Positions 32,193 to 50,523 of a stretch of DNA of 64,000 bases are shown here, in pieces. The stretch is taken from the NCBI GenBank assembly GCA_043228905.1, contig JBHGNT010000021.1, positions 12,338,001 to 12,402,000 on the forward strand, in the 5' to 3' direction. Numbering within the stretch: position 1 is the first letter of the stretch; every line of letters starts with the position of its first letter. Position numbers and translations under genes: made by a program. This stretch comes from Azolla caroliniana (lineage: Eukaryota; Polypodiophyta). The notes under the pieces were generated by a model. The model searched no databases. It was not told where the DNA came from and saw only the letters and a list, made by a program, of their open reading frames with translations.

Positions 32193-32199
32193 AATTAGG

Positions 32200-33342
32200 A
32201 GAGCCTGTATGGACTTAGATTTTGTCCAACATATGAAGGGCCGGCTTGCGACGCGACACGGTTCCGATAGATTGTCAGAAACCTCATATATTTGACTATC
32301 ACCCAACCAGATCTTAGTTATCCGGTTGAACTGATTTGTCAATTTATGTCGCAGCCAACATCTAATTACCTCTTGTGTGCGCATCGGATATTGCACTACG
32401 TTAGCGGCACAAAGGATCGCGAGATGTTGTATCAGACCGATGTAGTTAAACAATTAATCAGCTATACAGATATCGATTAGGCCGAAAATGCTGGCAATCG
32501 TTGATCGATGTCCGGATATGCATTCTCTTTGGGAAACGTGATGATTGCCTGGTGTAGCAAAAAGCAACCAATAGTGGCATTCTAGAGCACCGAGGCAGAA
32601 TACAGAGGAGCAGTTGTTGCAACATGCGAAGCCATTTGGCTCAAGCCACTACTAAAGGATCTACGGGTGGAGGTCTATGATCCGATGATGATCTATTTTG
32701 ACAACCTCAATAGTATCCAATTACCTAAAAAACCTGTCTTCTACGCTCAGACAAAGTACATTGAAGTGCACGAGCAACTTCTCAATGGTGGTGTGGAACT
32801 ACACTATGAGTACATTGAAGTGCGCGAGCAAGTTCTCAATGGTGGAGTGGAACTACACTATGTTTCAACTGATCAACATGTGGTCGACATCTTCACCAAA
32901 CCTCTTGGACTAGACAAGTTGCGGCAATTCTTGAGCATGATCGGTTTACAACACCTTGACTTGCCGAACTTGAGGGGGAGAGATGAAGAGAGAATAGGTG
33001 ATAATGGACCTGATGACAAGGAGAGATCGGATGGGAGTAGCGAAGAAGACGAGTCAGAGCCAAAGCCAACCGAAGGTAAGGGGAGAGTTTAAGAAGAAGA
33101 CGAATCAAAGACAACCAAATTGGGTAGTGGAGATGATTTGGGTTAACCGAGTTCAAGAGGATTGACGGATCAAGGGGTGTTGAAACCGTAGAGGCAAGAA
33201 GAAGGCCAACGAGGGGCTAAGGAGTAGACAAGCCGACCATATAGGTCAAGGAGCGCGGGCTGAGAGGCAAGTTGGTAGAAGGAGCCTAGGCAAAGAACCG
33301 ACAGAGTAGAAGGAGGAACCTCAAGTTGAGCTTGAAGGGGAG
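32200..33342 (+). pseudogene. Copia E RNase H and C-terminal tail
   Basis: The plus strand resumes the E polyprotein with LTITQPDLSYPVELICQFMSQPT, then after stops [40 protein letters not shown] and an open end 32667-33092 with DIFTKPLGLDKLRQF. A segment around HEQLLNGGVELHYEYIEV is duplicated in tandem in the protein. A charged tail follows and the AGCTTGAAGGGGAG polypurine tract closes the piece. Confidence 0.85.
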
Positions 33343-33790
33343 TGTTGAGAGACAAGCTCAACATGAGCAGAATCGACTATAGGCCGGTAGGACAGATTAG
33401 CTAAGGAAGCTGACAACTGAGTCGGTTGGAAGGATTGACTAGATAAGTTGAAGTCAGAGTGGCTGAAGAAGTCGGCATGCCGTTAGGGCCTATATTCCTA
33501 TTCTTCGTAATAGGAATATTTTAGGCAGTCAGTGTCAGATGCTCATTTAGGAGTATTCAAGTACTTGTTAGTACTTGTGTCAGCCCGTTATCAGGGCTTG
33601 TATAAAAGTGCTCACTGAGGACACTTGTATGTACCGAGAACATTTTGAATAGAATTTTTTCTTGTTGTTTGCTAACTCAATCTCCTGTATGTGTGCATTT
33701 TCCATCTCTTTGTTTACCTAATTTTCTTCTGGTGCCCAACTGGCCGGGTGTGTCATGTGTAGTAGCTTCCACATACACTATTCTTTTACA
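33343..33790 (+). repeat. 3' LTR of copia E
   Basis: A 448-bp TG...CA unit starting TGTTGAGAGACAAGCTCAAC and ending TTCTTTTACA. It is a diverged relative of the B LTRs read on the minus strand, including the CTTGTATAAAAG promoter region near 33596. Its 5' partner is not in the window. Confidence 0.8.
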
Positions 33791-34231
33791 TACTGATATA
33801 GGGTTGACCTAGAATGATTGGGTAAAAAGACTTATCTTGAACAAAGAAATTATGATCTATAGGAACATCCCCCTACAGTTAGTTTAATGTTGGGGCATGC
33901 GGAAAAGAGTCACGTGGTCGACGAAAAGCACAAAGCAACTTCGTACATCATCAATGTGTTCGGAATCGTAACAGTGATCTGCACAGGGAGTCACGTTCAT
34001 GGCATCAAAGGCGATGAAAGAAAAGGAGAGAGGAGAGATGTAGATGTAGATGGAGTTGATTCAAGTTCTCATTTGATTCGATCGGATCGATGGATCGATA
34101 GGTGGCAAGCATGAATGAGCACAAGAATTGTAGAGAAGAGGAAGAGGAAGGAAGAATGGGCATAAACAAAGGAACAAAGAGCATTCATTTGGGCATATGC
34201 GGAGCATCACAAAGGAAACAACACAACAAAT

Positions 34232-34233
<2 letters not shown>

Positions 34234-34306
<73 letters not shown>
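34234..34306. repeat. (AC)n(TC)n compound microsatellite in the S6K leader region
   Basis: About 40 bp of CA dinucleotides and about 30 bp of CT dinucleotides, about 300 bp before the S6K start codon. Confidence 0.95.
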
Positions 34307-34310
<4 letters not shown>

Positions 34311-34441
34311 CTCTCTGTCTCTGTTTTCTCTGTCTCTGTTTCTCTGTCTGTGTCTCATCTCCCCAAACAAATTGAGAGATACAAGAGAAACACACAGAGA
34401 TTCTTCTTCGTTTCTTCCTGTTTCAGCAGGCAGGGGGCGCA

Positions 34442-34447
34442 ATGTAA
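34442..34447 (+). promoter_or_regulatory. AUG-stop minimal uORF 1
   Basis: ATG is followed directly by TAA in GCGCAATGTAATCC, 170 bp before the S6K start. If transcribed it is a one-codon uORF. Confidence 0.5.
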
Positions 34448-34558
34448 TCCCCAGGGGAGACTTCCAGCCAGACAGCCCTTCATCTGTGGGTGTGCTGTGC
34501 CATTTCTTCTCTGAACAGAATACCCTCTTCTTTTTTTCGCCTTCTCCCTCTGTGGGTA

Positions 34559-34565
34559 ATGTAAA
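34559..34565 (+). promoter_or_regulatory. AUG-stop minimal uORF 2 (ATGTAAA)
   Basis: ATGTAAA lies 53 bp before the S6K start. The same heptamer is the known boron-responsive stalling element of Arabidopsis NIP5;1 leader RNA. Only the sequence match is seen here; a regulatory role is inference. Confidence 0.5.
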
Positions 34566-34611
34566 ACGTTTGCCCCTTTTCTCTTGGTAGCTTTCTTCTC
34601 CCTTTTTCCCC

Positions 34612-41789
<7,178 letters not shown>

Positions 41790-42598
41790 AGCTTTAACGC
41801 AGTTCTTCACATGTAAGTTTCAAATATGATTTGTTTCACGAGACAAACTAGTTAGTTTGCAACACGTAAATTAGCTTGGTTGTGAACGTGAGTTGGACAC
41901 TAAAGGAACTTTGGCTGAGATATCCATTCAACCTTGCCACTATTCATTCATCCGTATATATGATTGAAGCGTCGACGAGAAATGGTTTCCTGACCATTTG
42001 TATCAAAACCCTTTTTATTTTACACATGAAATCATACTCTTTGAGGTCTGTAGGTACAGTCTATATGTAATTCACTAGCCTATTTTGGTGTGCTGACTTT
42101 GTATGTATTGATTCAAAAACTTTGTATTATATAAAATCTACCTATTGACATTAGCAAAAATTCATTTTGTTTTGTATACAACGGATTTTCTTCTCTTCCT
42201 GTCACACAAATCAACTAGATTAGTTTGGAGTTTCCATTGTAGGCGAACACATTATGCTCCAAGCTTATTAATCTTTCCCATCTACCCTCACACTTAACAA
42301 GATACCCTTCATTTTTTATACATAGCAGCACCTTCAAATTTGCATAGATTTGATTATTTTATACATTGATCTATATAGAAACACATGGAGCTTTCAAAAC
42401 ACGTAGTAGCACTTGCACATTTGCATAGATTTGATTATTTTATACATTGATCTATATAGAAACACATGGAGCTTTAAAAACAAGTAGTAGCACTTGCAAA
42501 TTTGCATAGATTCTCCAACCACATTTTACTCTTTTTTTCTTAGGGGTACCTTATTTTGAAAAATTAATTCTTCTTCCAAAGTTTGAAAAAAGAAATAT
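41790..42598. other. 3' flank of S6K with tandem repeat
   Basis: Presumed 3' UTR and spacer. No gene seen. Contains the 81-bp tandem repeat listed separately. Confidence 0.5.
42323..42511. repeat. 81-bp tandem repeat, 2.3 copies
   Basis: Units begin at 42323, 42404 and 42485 with TAG(C/T)AGCAC, followed by TTTGCATAGATTTGATTATT and ACACATGGAGCTTT. Copies differ at only a few bases. Confidence 0.92.
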
Positions 42599-43032
42599 TG
42601 TAAAGAATCGGATATTATTCTTGTGCAACGGAAGAAATGCGTGTTATGTGTATTTGTGAGAGGAAAGAGATGAGAGGAGAAAACACAAGATGAATAGATA
42701 GAATGGAAAATAGAATATTGAAGAAAAAGGTGTATATTCACAAGGAGAATATGAGATACAAAATGGTAGAATTACAAGGAGTAGGCGGAAGGTGCTTTAT
42801 ATAAGGTCACCCTCTCTCTTCATTAACTCATTACAACAACTACTCTCTCTTGGGGAATTTGAAAACTCATAGTCTAGGGAATATGGAACTCATTAGTTGT
42901 GTTATAAAATATGATTCTATGACATATAGTTAATGTGTAAAGAGTAGTGGTGTGACTCTTGACCTTTGAGTAATTATAGATTCTCAAAGGGTGTGTTCAC
43001 ACGTTGTAGTAAGTTGAGCTTAATTCTCAACA
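42599..43032 (-). repeat. 3' LTR of copia K
   Basis: TGTAAAGAATCGGATATTATTC to TTCTCAACA, 434 bp, with TTTATATAAGG promoter-like sequence on the plus strand near 42798. Followed by CGCCCCCTCAAGC, the polypurine tract on the minus strand. Confidence 0.88.
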
Positions 43033-43045
43033 CGCCCCCTCAAGC

Positions 43046-43670
43046 TCAACTCGGGTCGGTTCCTTTCGGTTGATGTCCGCTTCGGCTTGTACTCCCCCTC
43101 AAGCTTGGCAAGTCAGGGATCATCAATCCAAGGTCTGACATGAATTGCCGAAGCTTGTTGGCTCCTAGGGCCTTGGTGAAGATGTTGAATGTTTGAAGAT
43201 TCGAGTTGATGTGTTGAAGGTCACCATCTCCGGCCTGAATGTGCTCTCGAATGAAGTGATAGTGCGCTTCGATATGCTTTGTGCATGCGTGGAACACCAG
43301 GTTTCGAGCCAAATAGATACTGCTCATGTTGTCACAGTAAAGGGAAGTCGAATCCTTGATGGGAACGCCCAGATCCTTAAAATCCACTTGAGCCATATGG
43401 CTTCACATGCAACCATGACTGTGCCCCTGTATTCGGCCTCCGTGCTCGAAAGTGCAACGGTAGGCTGCTTCTTACTACTCCAAGATATTGCTCCGCTGCC
43501 GAGCGAGAAGACAAATCCGGAGGTCGATAGTCGATCGGCTTTGTAGCCAACCTAGTCGGCATTTGTGTACCCTTCGAGTCGAATTGGTGTGGCCGATTCA
43601 TAGAGAATACCATAATCCATTGTTCCACTCACGTATTGTAACACTCGCTTAGCACAATTGAAATGAATAA
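43046..43670 (-). pseudogene. Copia K RNase H end
   Basis: The open piece 43046-43396 has [37 protein letters not shown] and FTKALGANKLRQF, the C-terminal RNase H region. Upstream to 43640 the frame is shifted. At about 43670 it jumps to protease sequence, so the part of pol coding RT and integrase was deleted. Confidence 0.85.
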
Positions 43671-44740
43671 TTCACGGGGATTGCATGATTAGACGTCATA
43701 TGGTTCGAAGCATTGGAGTTGAGGAACCATATACCTTCCGGACCGGAGGCACTAGTTGAAGTAGAAGCCGACATAGAATTTTCTCTATGTCTCATCACAA
43801 ACATTCTGCCATGAACGTCATAGTCGAAGTTGGTGGCGTAATTGGTGAGTTGTCGGCTAGTGGAAGCCAACTCACGCATCTTCTTTCGGCACTCTTCCTA
43901 ATGGTGGCCGATTTTGCCGCAATATTCACATTTGATCGAGGTTTGTTAGCTCGGACCGGAATGGAAGTTCCCCTTTCTTTTGAAGGTTCTTCGATGACTT
44001 CCGTCTTGTTGCCGAAATTGCGACTTGTTTTCGTAAGTTGGGCCTCGTCCGTCTCGTCCTTGGCCGAATCGACCTCTTGCTTGGCCGCGTCCTCTTCCTC
44101 TGTTCAAATGTGTGTAGAGCATGTGGCCTTCCGAGGCGTTGCTTCTTGTTCGAACATGGTTTTCTTCAACCAACAACATGGATTGAAGATCGAAGAAAGA
44201 GGGAGGATTCTCCCGTGCTAGTACGGCGATCCTCATCGCGTCGAACCATGGTGCAAGGCCGCTAAGGCATATTTGCACCATCTCATCATCGTCCACATTG
44301 ACGATTATTGAGCTGAGTGAGTCACAAAACTCCTTGATCTTCAAGGTGTAGCTTGTGATGGACATATCCCTTTGTTGGATATTATTCAACTCTAAGCGGA
44401 GTTGAAGCTTTCTTGCGGTTGTGTTGGCCGCGAAAATCTTTCGTAGATTCTCCCATGCTTCCTTTGGCGTCTCAGCTTCTCGAATGTAGCCAAGCATGTG
44501 ATCATGAACACATGTCGCCAAGCAATACATCACTCGGCTTGCTACTTGCTCCCATGTTGAGTAGTCAATGCTTTCGGGTCGGGTCGATTTTCTTGTGCTC
44601 CTTTGATGTAGCTCCAATATCCTTGACCGACAAGGTATTGGTGCATCTTGTACTCCCAAGATGCAAAGTTGTTTCGATCCAACTTCTCGCTAGGGAGAGC
44701 GCTCCCCATTTGATCATTCATTGTCGATAAAGCTTTCTTT
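43671..44740 (-). pseudogene. Copia K gag, zinc knuckle and damaged protease
   Basis: The open piece 43946-44659 covers Gag (RDMSITSYTLKIKEFCDSL, MVQICLSGLAPWFDAMRIAV) and an RG-rich stretch (GRGRGQARGRFGQGRDGRG). A zinc knuckle CEYCGKIGHHEEEC lies at about 43890-43935. The protease site reads FLNSNASNHM, with the catalytic Asp replaced by Asn. Confidence 0.85.
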
Positions 44741-44876
44741 CTTCTTTTCCTTCTCTCTCAAACACGAGCTACGTAGTTGCACTACGATAGTGATGAGCTA
44801 GTTCTTCTTAAACGTCGGCATAAAACACAACACACGCTCATCGGCTAGATCGAGCTACCAAACCGCTTCGATACCA

Positions 44877-44934
44877 TGTAAACAATCGGATATGATTCTT
44901 GTGTAGTGGAAGAGACGTGTGTTATGTGTATTTG
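44877..44934 (-). repeat. 5' LTR of copia K, inner piece
   Basis: TGTAAACAATCGGATATGATTC matches the start of the other LTR. The match ends near 44934 (GTGTATTTG). On the minus strand TGGTATCGAAGC beside it is the decayed initiator-Met primer site. Confidence 0.75.
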
Positions 44935-46961
44935 TAGTGGAATTGATTCCGACTAGGTTTTCCACCTAGCCGGAATCTAGCCAGTTCATATTTTATGAGC
45001 CGGCTATTTATATAGATTAGAAAAAGGTTTTGTATATTTATGTAAATTTTTCTTTTCCCCCTCTTTTTCCCTATTCTTCCATTTTTTTTATTGTTCACGA
45101 ATCACTGCTTTCCCTCTTCATGTTGCTCCCTGCTCCCTGTCTGTTCCATTCTTAGCGTAGTGTTGCTCCATTCTTTCTTCTTCGCGTTGCGTTCTTCCAT
45201 TTTTTGCTACTCTTTCCTTGTTCCTTGCTCGCTCATTGTTGATTGCTCCTCCTTGCTCAGTTGTTGCTAATTGATCCTCTTTGCTCGCTTGTTGCTGATT
45301 GCTCCTCCCTGCTCCCCCATTGTTGATTGCTCCTCCTTGCTTGCTCATTGTTGGTTGCTCCTCCCTCCTTGCTCGTTGCCGATTTCTCATCCCTGCCTGC
45401 TTGTTGCCACTCTACCACTCTAGTATGTATGTTTGTCTTTCTTTGTTTATGAATTCTCTCTATTTTCCCTTTTTTTTATCTGTTTTCTTTGTTTTCAAAT
45501 AACATAACCATCTAAATAAGTTATGACACTCGAGAATAAGAGTAAATAGACTATGAATGCTTCATATCCACGTGATTGAAAACTTACAAATGTAAAATAA
45601 CTAAATGTTTGTTGCATTCCAAATTAACGATTTGCACTTAATTGTGTGCTTGCAATAACATTATTAAGGCCATCAAATTATTGCAAGTTTTATGTTTACA
45701 TTGTGCAAAATGAGGAGGCTCTAGTAAATCTATTTTATGGCTGCCCTCAAAAAAATATTGAATTCGTATAATAGTCATGAAGACTAAAAACATCTACAAC
45801 ATTGTTATTTGTCACGTTTGCTCATGCTAAAATCGTGCCATTCGTGAAAGCACACAAATCACCTAATTGCAAGGAACGAGTGATAAAGTCATGTCAAGGT
45901 CCTCTAAGTTCCATCAACCATAAACCCTTCAAACGATGAGGAATTTACATTCATGCAAGGAGTATATGTTGGAGAATGCATTGAAGGAGTTTCCTTTGCA
46001 TGCCATAGTGAGTTTCACTAGAAGAAGTGTGCAATGTTTGATTTCACATTGACTTGAACTTTCTATATGGCATGTGATTAGTGTTCATAATGAAAACCCA
46101 CAATTTGTTTACGACTTAGGCTGAAGGAGGACTCTATATTGGATATACTTAAAATAGTATACAAAATAAATATATATTATTCTAAGGATTACTTGTGGAT
46201 GTTGGTTGATTTTATCCAGTTTAAAAGACTTGAAGGTATGGTTGGGAATGTAATCGTGTCAATGAAAACTCACATTTGGTAGAATCTTTGTGTTTCGATC
46301 TCTAATATCTTAAATTTTTTGCCAAATGTTAAAATGATGTGCTTGTTTTTTTATTCTTTATTACACCAAGCTCTAAAAATGTATCAAGATTTACTTATAA
46401 GTATTATGTTTGTCTTTTGAATATAAATCAATATAATTGTCACGACTCACAACATAATATCTAATTTTGTATCTAGATTCTAGATAGATATACACCCACA
46501 TACATAGATATATTTCATGCAGAGACTTAATTGTAAAACAAAGAATGTCTATTTCTCTATACCCAAGTATCCGCACCAATGTTTGATTGTCAAATGTGTT
46601 TCATTTATTACAATCCTTTAGATTGAAGAAGATGGCTCTCCGCATGCCCCAAAAGTTGGTCAATTTTAGATATGCTAGCTGAATTTTACACTATCAATAC
46701 AATCTTCCATCATAGTATTCGTACATTTTAATACAAAGTCTGATCAAATTCTTGATTTTCTTTTCATACATGTTATCACATATGTACAAATTTGCATGAC
46801 ACAAAATTTTGTAGCAAGGACATTTATCTTTAATGACAATATCAAGAGTGTTTGATTGATCAATTGTTCATGACAAAATGTTCATTTTATTGCATTTGTA
46901 TTGTCCTCTTGTTTTAATATATATACACTACCTTTTTTCTCTTCATCATTTCCTTCAATAT
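44935..46961. other. Left part of the insertion in K, nothing recognised
   Basis: Begins AGTGGAATTGATTCCGACTAGG. Contains an imperfect minisatellite (about 45230-45410) and otherwise AT-rich sequence with no coding signal. It may be the left part of the hAT element whose transposase lies at 51744-53648, but matching terminal repeats were not found. Confidence 0.4.
45230..45410. repeat. Imperfect minisatellite, about 30-bp unit
   Basis: Variants of GCTCGCTTGTTGCTGATTGCTCCTCC repeat about five times. Confidence 0.7.
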
Positions 46962-47136
46962 TGTGAAATGCTCAAGATGTGAAATGCTCTCAAGAATAGC
47001 TCCCTTTCCATTACGTTCTAAGTTACATTTTATAGACTACTCTTAGCGTGGAGGGTGTTCTCCCGCTCCAATTAGCTCTTCTAATTATGGGGCTTGGTAG
47101 GGGCCTAATTTGGGTGTGGTCCATGTGACCGCCACA
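46962..47136 (-). repeat. 3' LTR of gypsy M, with duplicated end
   Basis: TGTGAAATGCTCTCAAG to GACCGCCACA, matching 51240-51398 at nearly every position (GGAGGGTG against GGAGAATG is one difference). The first 16 bp are an added partial repeat. Confidence 0.88.
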
Positions 47137-48405
47137 GTTCCCCCTTGTAAAAAAAAGTTATTGTGCGGTCGGATCGCGACGGGGCGTGGACGACGGTTCT
47201 AGGTGGGGGAATGACACGGGCATGGGCGTGGGCGTGGGCGTGGGCGTGGGCGTGAGTATGAGGGTGGGCGGGGGCAATGGTAGTTGATGGAAGGGCTTCA
47301 TGCGAGACTGGTGGGCAAAGGTAGAGCGGTTGTTAGAGGCGTGGCGGAGCAGATATGTAGTGTCGCGTATTTGCTTTTGAACTTCAAAGGGACCGATCCA
47401 TCGGTGCATGAGCGACTCGCTGAGGCCGCGACGACAGATGGGGAAATAGACGAGGACTTTGTCGCCGACGTGGTATATATGGTTGGCGTGGCCTGCATCG
47501 TGTTCTCGTTTTTGGCGTTGCTGTGCTTGTTGCAAGTTGCTCATGATGGCTTTGCGGAGGAGGGGCTGGAGTTGTTGCAGGTGGGACCACCAGGACACTG
47601 CGTCAGAGTGGAGTCATGTGATTGGTTGTGGGACTGCCACTTCTGGGGGTAAGCACGGGTCCCTTCCGTAAAGGGCCCGAAATGGGCTAATGCGGGTGGA
47701 GGCTTGCACAGTTGTGTTGTAGGCATGCGTAACGAAGGGCAATATCCGGTCCTAGGTCGAGTGCAGCGGATCGATGTAGGCCGTGATTTGTTGTTTTAAG
47801 GTTCGATTGAGGCGCTCCGTCAATCTATTCGTCTATGGATGGTAGGGTGACATGAATAATTGTTGGATTCCTAATTGTGTAGAAACTAGGCGTAGGAACT
47901 CGCTGTTGAACTGGGGTCCTCGATCGGACAAGATTTGGAGTGGGCACCCATGGGGGAAGATGTTTTTCTCCAATAGTTTGGAGGCGATGGTCATAGCCTT
48001 GGCATCTGGGATAGCGGTCGTCTCAGCCCAACGTGTCAAGTACTCGGTTATGACGAGGATGAATTTGTTCCCTTCTTGTGACTCGGGAAAGGGGCCCATA
48101 ATGTCCCATTCGACAATTTCAAATGGAGCTTGAACTTGTATTGGATGTAAGAGGCCTTGAGCCACTTGAGGTGATTTGATGGCTTGACATAAGTTGCATG
48201 CTTTGATGTAGGAGGCGACCTCGTGGCGTAGCCCCGGCCAATAGAATTTGCAACGGATTTTGTCTAACACCTTATGAAAACCCAAGTGGCCGGACAACGG
48301 GAGATCGTGGAAGAAACGAAGGTAAGACATGCGCAGTTGCTCAGGCACGTAGACCCGGGGTTCCTTGCCTACTTGGCAAAAAAGTAGGACATTATCCTGG
48401 ATCAT
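47137..48405 (-). pseudogene. Gypsy M integrase
   Basis: The piece 47833-48405 holds the zinc domain (HLGFHKVLDKIRCKFYW, CNLCQAIKS), EWDIMGPFPES and LSDRGPQFNSEF of the catalytic core. After a stop the core continues near 47780-47830 (NRLTERLNRTL), then 47158-47598 holds the C-terminal YHVGDKVLVYFP and RWIGPFEV module. A proline-threonine tail (TPTPTPTP) is encoded by a GGGCGT hexamer repeat at about 47215-47262. No chromodomain is seen. Confidence 0.88.
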
Positions 48406-49882
48406 GAATTGCTTGGTGAGGGATGATGTGGGCTCGACTCGTAGGCGGTAGCAGATGTCTGGATTTTTTTGTCGTGTTGTTGCATGTTGGCTATTTGGGA
48501 TGAGGATATGGGGAAATTGATTGTGTCAGAGGCGACCTGGTTCGCCTGAAAGGATATGTGGGATAATCCATCGGCGACGATGTTTTGGGGACCACGGCGA
48601 TAGCGCAACGTGAATGTGTAATCCTGTAGCGCCAAAGCCCAACGGAGTAAGCGATCGGGTGGATGAGCCTTCTTTATGAGGGAGAGCAATGGTTGATGGT
48701 CAGTTTCGACTGATGTATTTGATCTGTGTAGGTATGGGTGGAAATGATGGAATGCCCAGACGATGGCGAGCAACTCTTTTTCGGTTGTCGAGTAATTTTG
48801 TTCACCTTTTGTAAGTGACCAACTTATGCAGGCAATCAGGCATAGTTGGTCGTTGTCATCGGATTGGAGCAGGACCGCACCAAGGCCGACATTGGAGGCA
48901 TCCGTCTGCAGATGGAAAGGCTTCGTGAAATCAGGGTGGGCAAGGAGGTAAGAGGCTTGGAGTGTTCGCTTGAGCTGCAGGAAGCTGGATTCGCAGGCTT
49001 CGGTCCATAGGAAGGGTGTGTCTTTTTGCAGGAGCGCGCGTAGTGGAGCTGACAGGTCAGCTAGCCGTGGGATGAAGCGGAGAGAGAACGTGAGGAGGCC
49101 GAGGAAGCGTTGAAGCTGCTTGATTGTGGTGGGGCGTGGGAATTTTTGGACTGCTTCCGTCTTCTCTGGGTCCATTTGTACTTCGTCGAAGGAGATGACG
49201 TACTCGAGGAAGCGGAGGCGCGTACTACCCCATCGACACTTCTTCCATTGCAGCTGCAATCGATAACGTTGAACACAAGTGAGGACCTCCCGAAGGACTT
49301 GAAGGTGTTCCACCCAAGTGCTTGTATGTATCAGAATATCGTCTAGATAGACGATGACGACGTGGCAGGTATGAGATCATCGAAGATGGCGTTAGCCATT
49401 CGCTGGAATGTGCTCCCAACATCGGGTAGGCCGAAGGGCATTCATGTGAACTGAAAAATGCCTTTCCTAGTGCGGAATGCAGTTTTGTGGGCATCTTTAG
49501 GATTCATAGGGATCTGCCAATATCTCGAGGCCAGATCGAGGGAGGTGAAGTACTTTGATTTGCCGAGCTGGTCAAGGAGGTCCTCGATACGAGGGAGAGG
49601 ATATCGGTCATGGGTGGTGACATGGTTTAGTTGTCGGAAGTCAACACAAAAACGATAAGAGCCATCCCCTTTCTTTACCATGTGTGGCTCCGAGATCCAC
49701 TCACTCTTGGAAGGTGTGATAATCCCTTGTTGTAGCATATTTTTGACGACGTTGTCGATGCGCTCGTGGTCGAGAGGCGAGCGACGTCGAGGAGCTGCGT
49801 GGATGGGGCGGGAGTTGCCTGTAGGAATCATGTGGTGGATCAGAAAACGGACCGAGGGAGGTTTTGGAGGTGGTGTAGACAA
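48402..49882 (-). pseudogene. Gypsy M reverse transcriptase and RNase H
   Basis: 49442-49882 is the RT N-terminus (RPIHAAPRRRSPLDHERID, VKKGDGSYRFCVDFRQLN, SLDLASRYWQIPM). The catalytic YLDDILI lies at about 49335-49355 in another frame. 48402-49313 continues with RFLGLLTFSLRFIP, LQTDASNVGLGAVLLQ and YSTTEKELLAIVW of RNase H. A stop and a frame change near 49313-49445 break the RT. Confidence 0.9.
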
Positions 49883-50523
49883 CGAGGGAAAGGTGGCTAG
49901 GAGCCATCGGATGTCGTGGATGCGCTCTGTTGGTGATACCAGGTACTGTGTGTTGCTGATGTGGGTGGTATCTCACGGAGTAGTGAAGAGCGCGATCGGA
50001 AGGTGATTGGGGAGGATGAGTTGTTGTAAGGAGAAATCGAGACAGGCTTGACTATGGAGGAACCAATCACAGCCCAGGGTGATTGGGAACAATTGGCGCG
50101 GGAGGACGTAGAAACGATGCTGGATCTGGGCGGAACTGATGGTGAGCATGCACATGACTTGCGTATGTGAGTGGTACACCCATTGTTGGTCGCCGAAGAA
50201 GATTTTAATGGGCGGTGTGTGGCTCGTGGGAAGTTGTAATTGGGTGACTAAATTTGCGCTGATGGAAGAGATGTTGCTGCCGGAGTCGAGGAGAACTTCT
50301 TGGGTCATGTGTTGGAGGCGGGTGATTGTGGTACAAACGGGCGAAGTTGATGACGTGGAGGCGTGGACATGTGGGGTTGGCTCGATCGTGGTATAAACGG
50401 GAGAAGTTGATGACATGGAGGTGTGGACGTGTTGGGGCGGCTCGATCGTGGGAGAAACGGGAGAAGTTGATGATGTGGAGGCGTGGACGTGCGGGGGCAG
50501 CTCTCCCTGCGGCACCCCACGCA
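49883..50523 (-). pseudogene. Gypsy M protease with repeated linker
   Basis: The open piece 49973-50524 has VLLDSGSNISSISANLV (retropepsin DSG site) and ITLGCDWFLHSQACLDF. Upstream, three copies of a 20-residue unit containing PHVHASTSSTSPV form the linker to Gag, encoded by a 60-bp tandem repeat at about 50320-50500. Confidence 0.88.
50320..50500. repeat. 60-bp tandem repeat in gypsy M
   Basis: Three units containing GGAGAAGTTGATGA and GAGGCGTGGACGTG, in frame, give the 20-residue protein repeats of the Gag-protease linker. Confidence 0.88.

Larger units (their letters stand above)
31534..32199. other. Non-coding junk between A and E with simple repeats
   Basis: No coding content. A (TG)n/(AG)n run lies at about 31645-31680 and a long (TG)n at about 31879-31930. 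The segment replaces the missing A LTR end and the missing RT part of E, so a deletion or rearrangement happened here. Confidence 0.6.
1440..33790 (+). mobile_element. Copia element E (outermost host of the nest), 5' truncated and interrupted
   Basis: Two separated plus-strand pieces belong to one copia polyprotein: integrase C-terminus to early RT at 1440-2405 and RNase H at about 32200-33060, followed by a polypurine tract and a 3' LTR (33343-33790). Everything between is later insertion, chiefly element A. The LTR begins TGTTGAGAGACAAGC and ends TTTTACA, like the LTRs of element B read on the minus strand, so E and B are one family. The 5' LTR, gag and most of the integrase are missing. 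About 150 codons of RT between the two pieces are also missing. Confidence 0.7.
33791..34611 (+). promoter_or_regulatory. Upstream region and presumed 5' UTR of the S6 kinase gene
   Basis: No transposon was recognised here. The stretch 34234-34306 is an (AC)n run followed by (TC)n. From about 34300 to the start codon the plus strand is pyrimidine-rich (CTCTGTCTCTG, TTCTTCTTCG), as is common in plant 5' leaders. A clear TATA box and transcription start were not identified. Confidence 0.5.
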
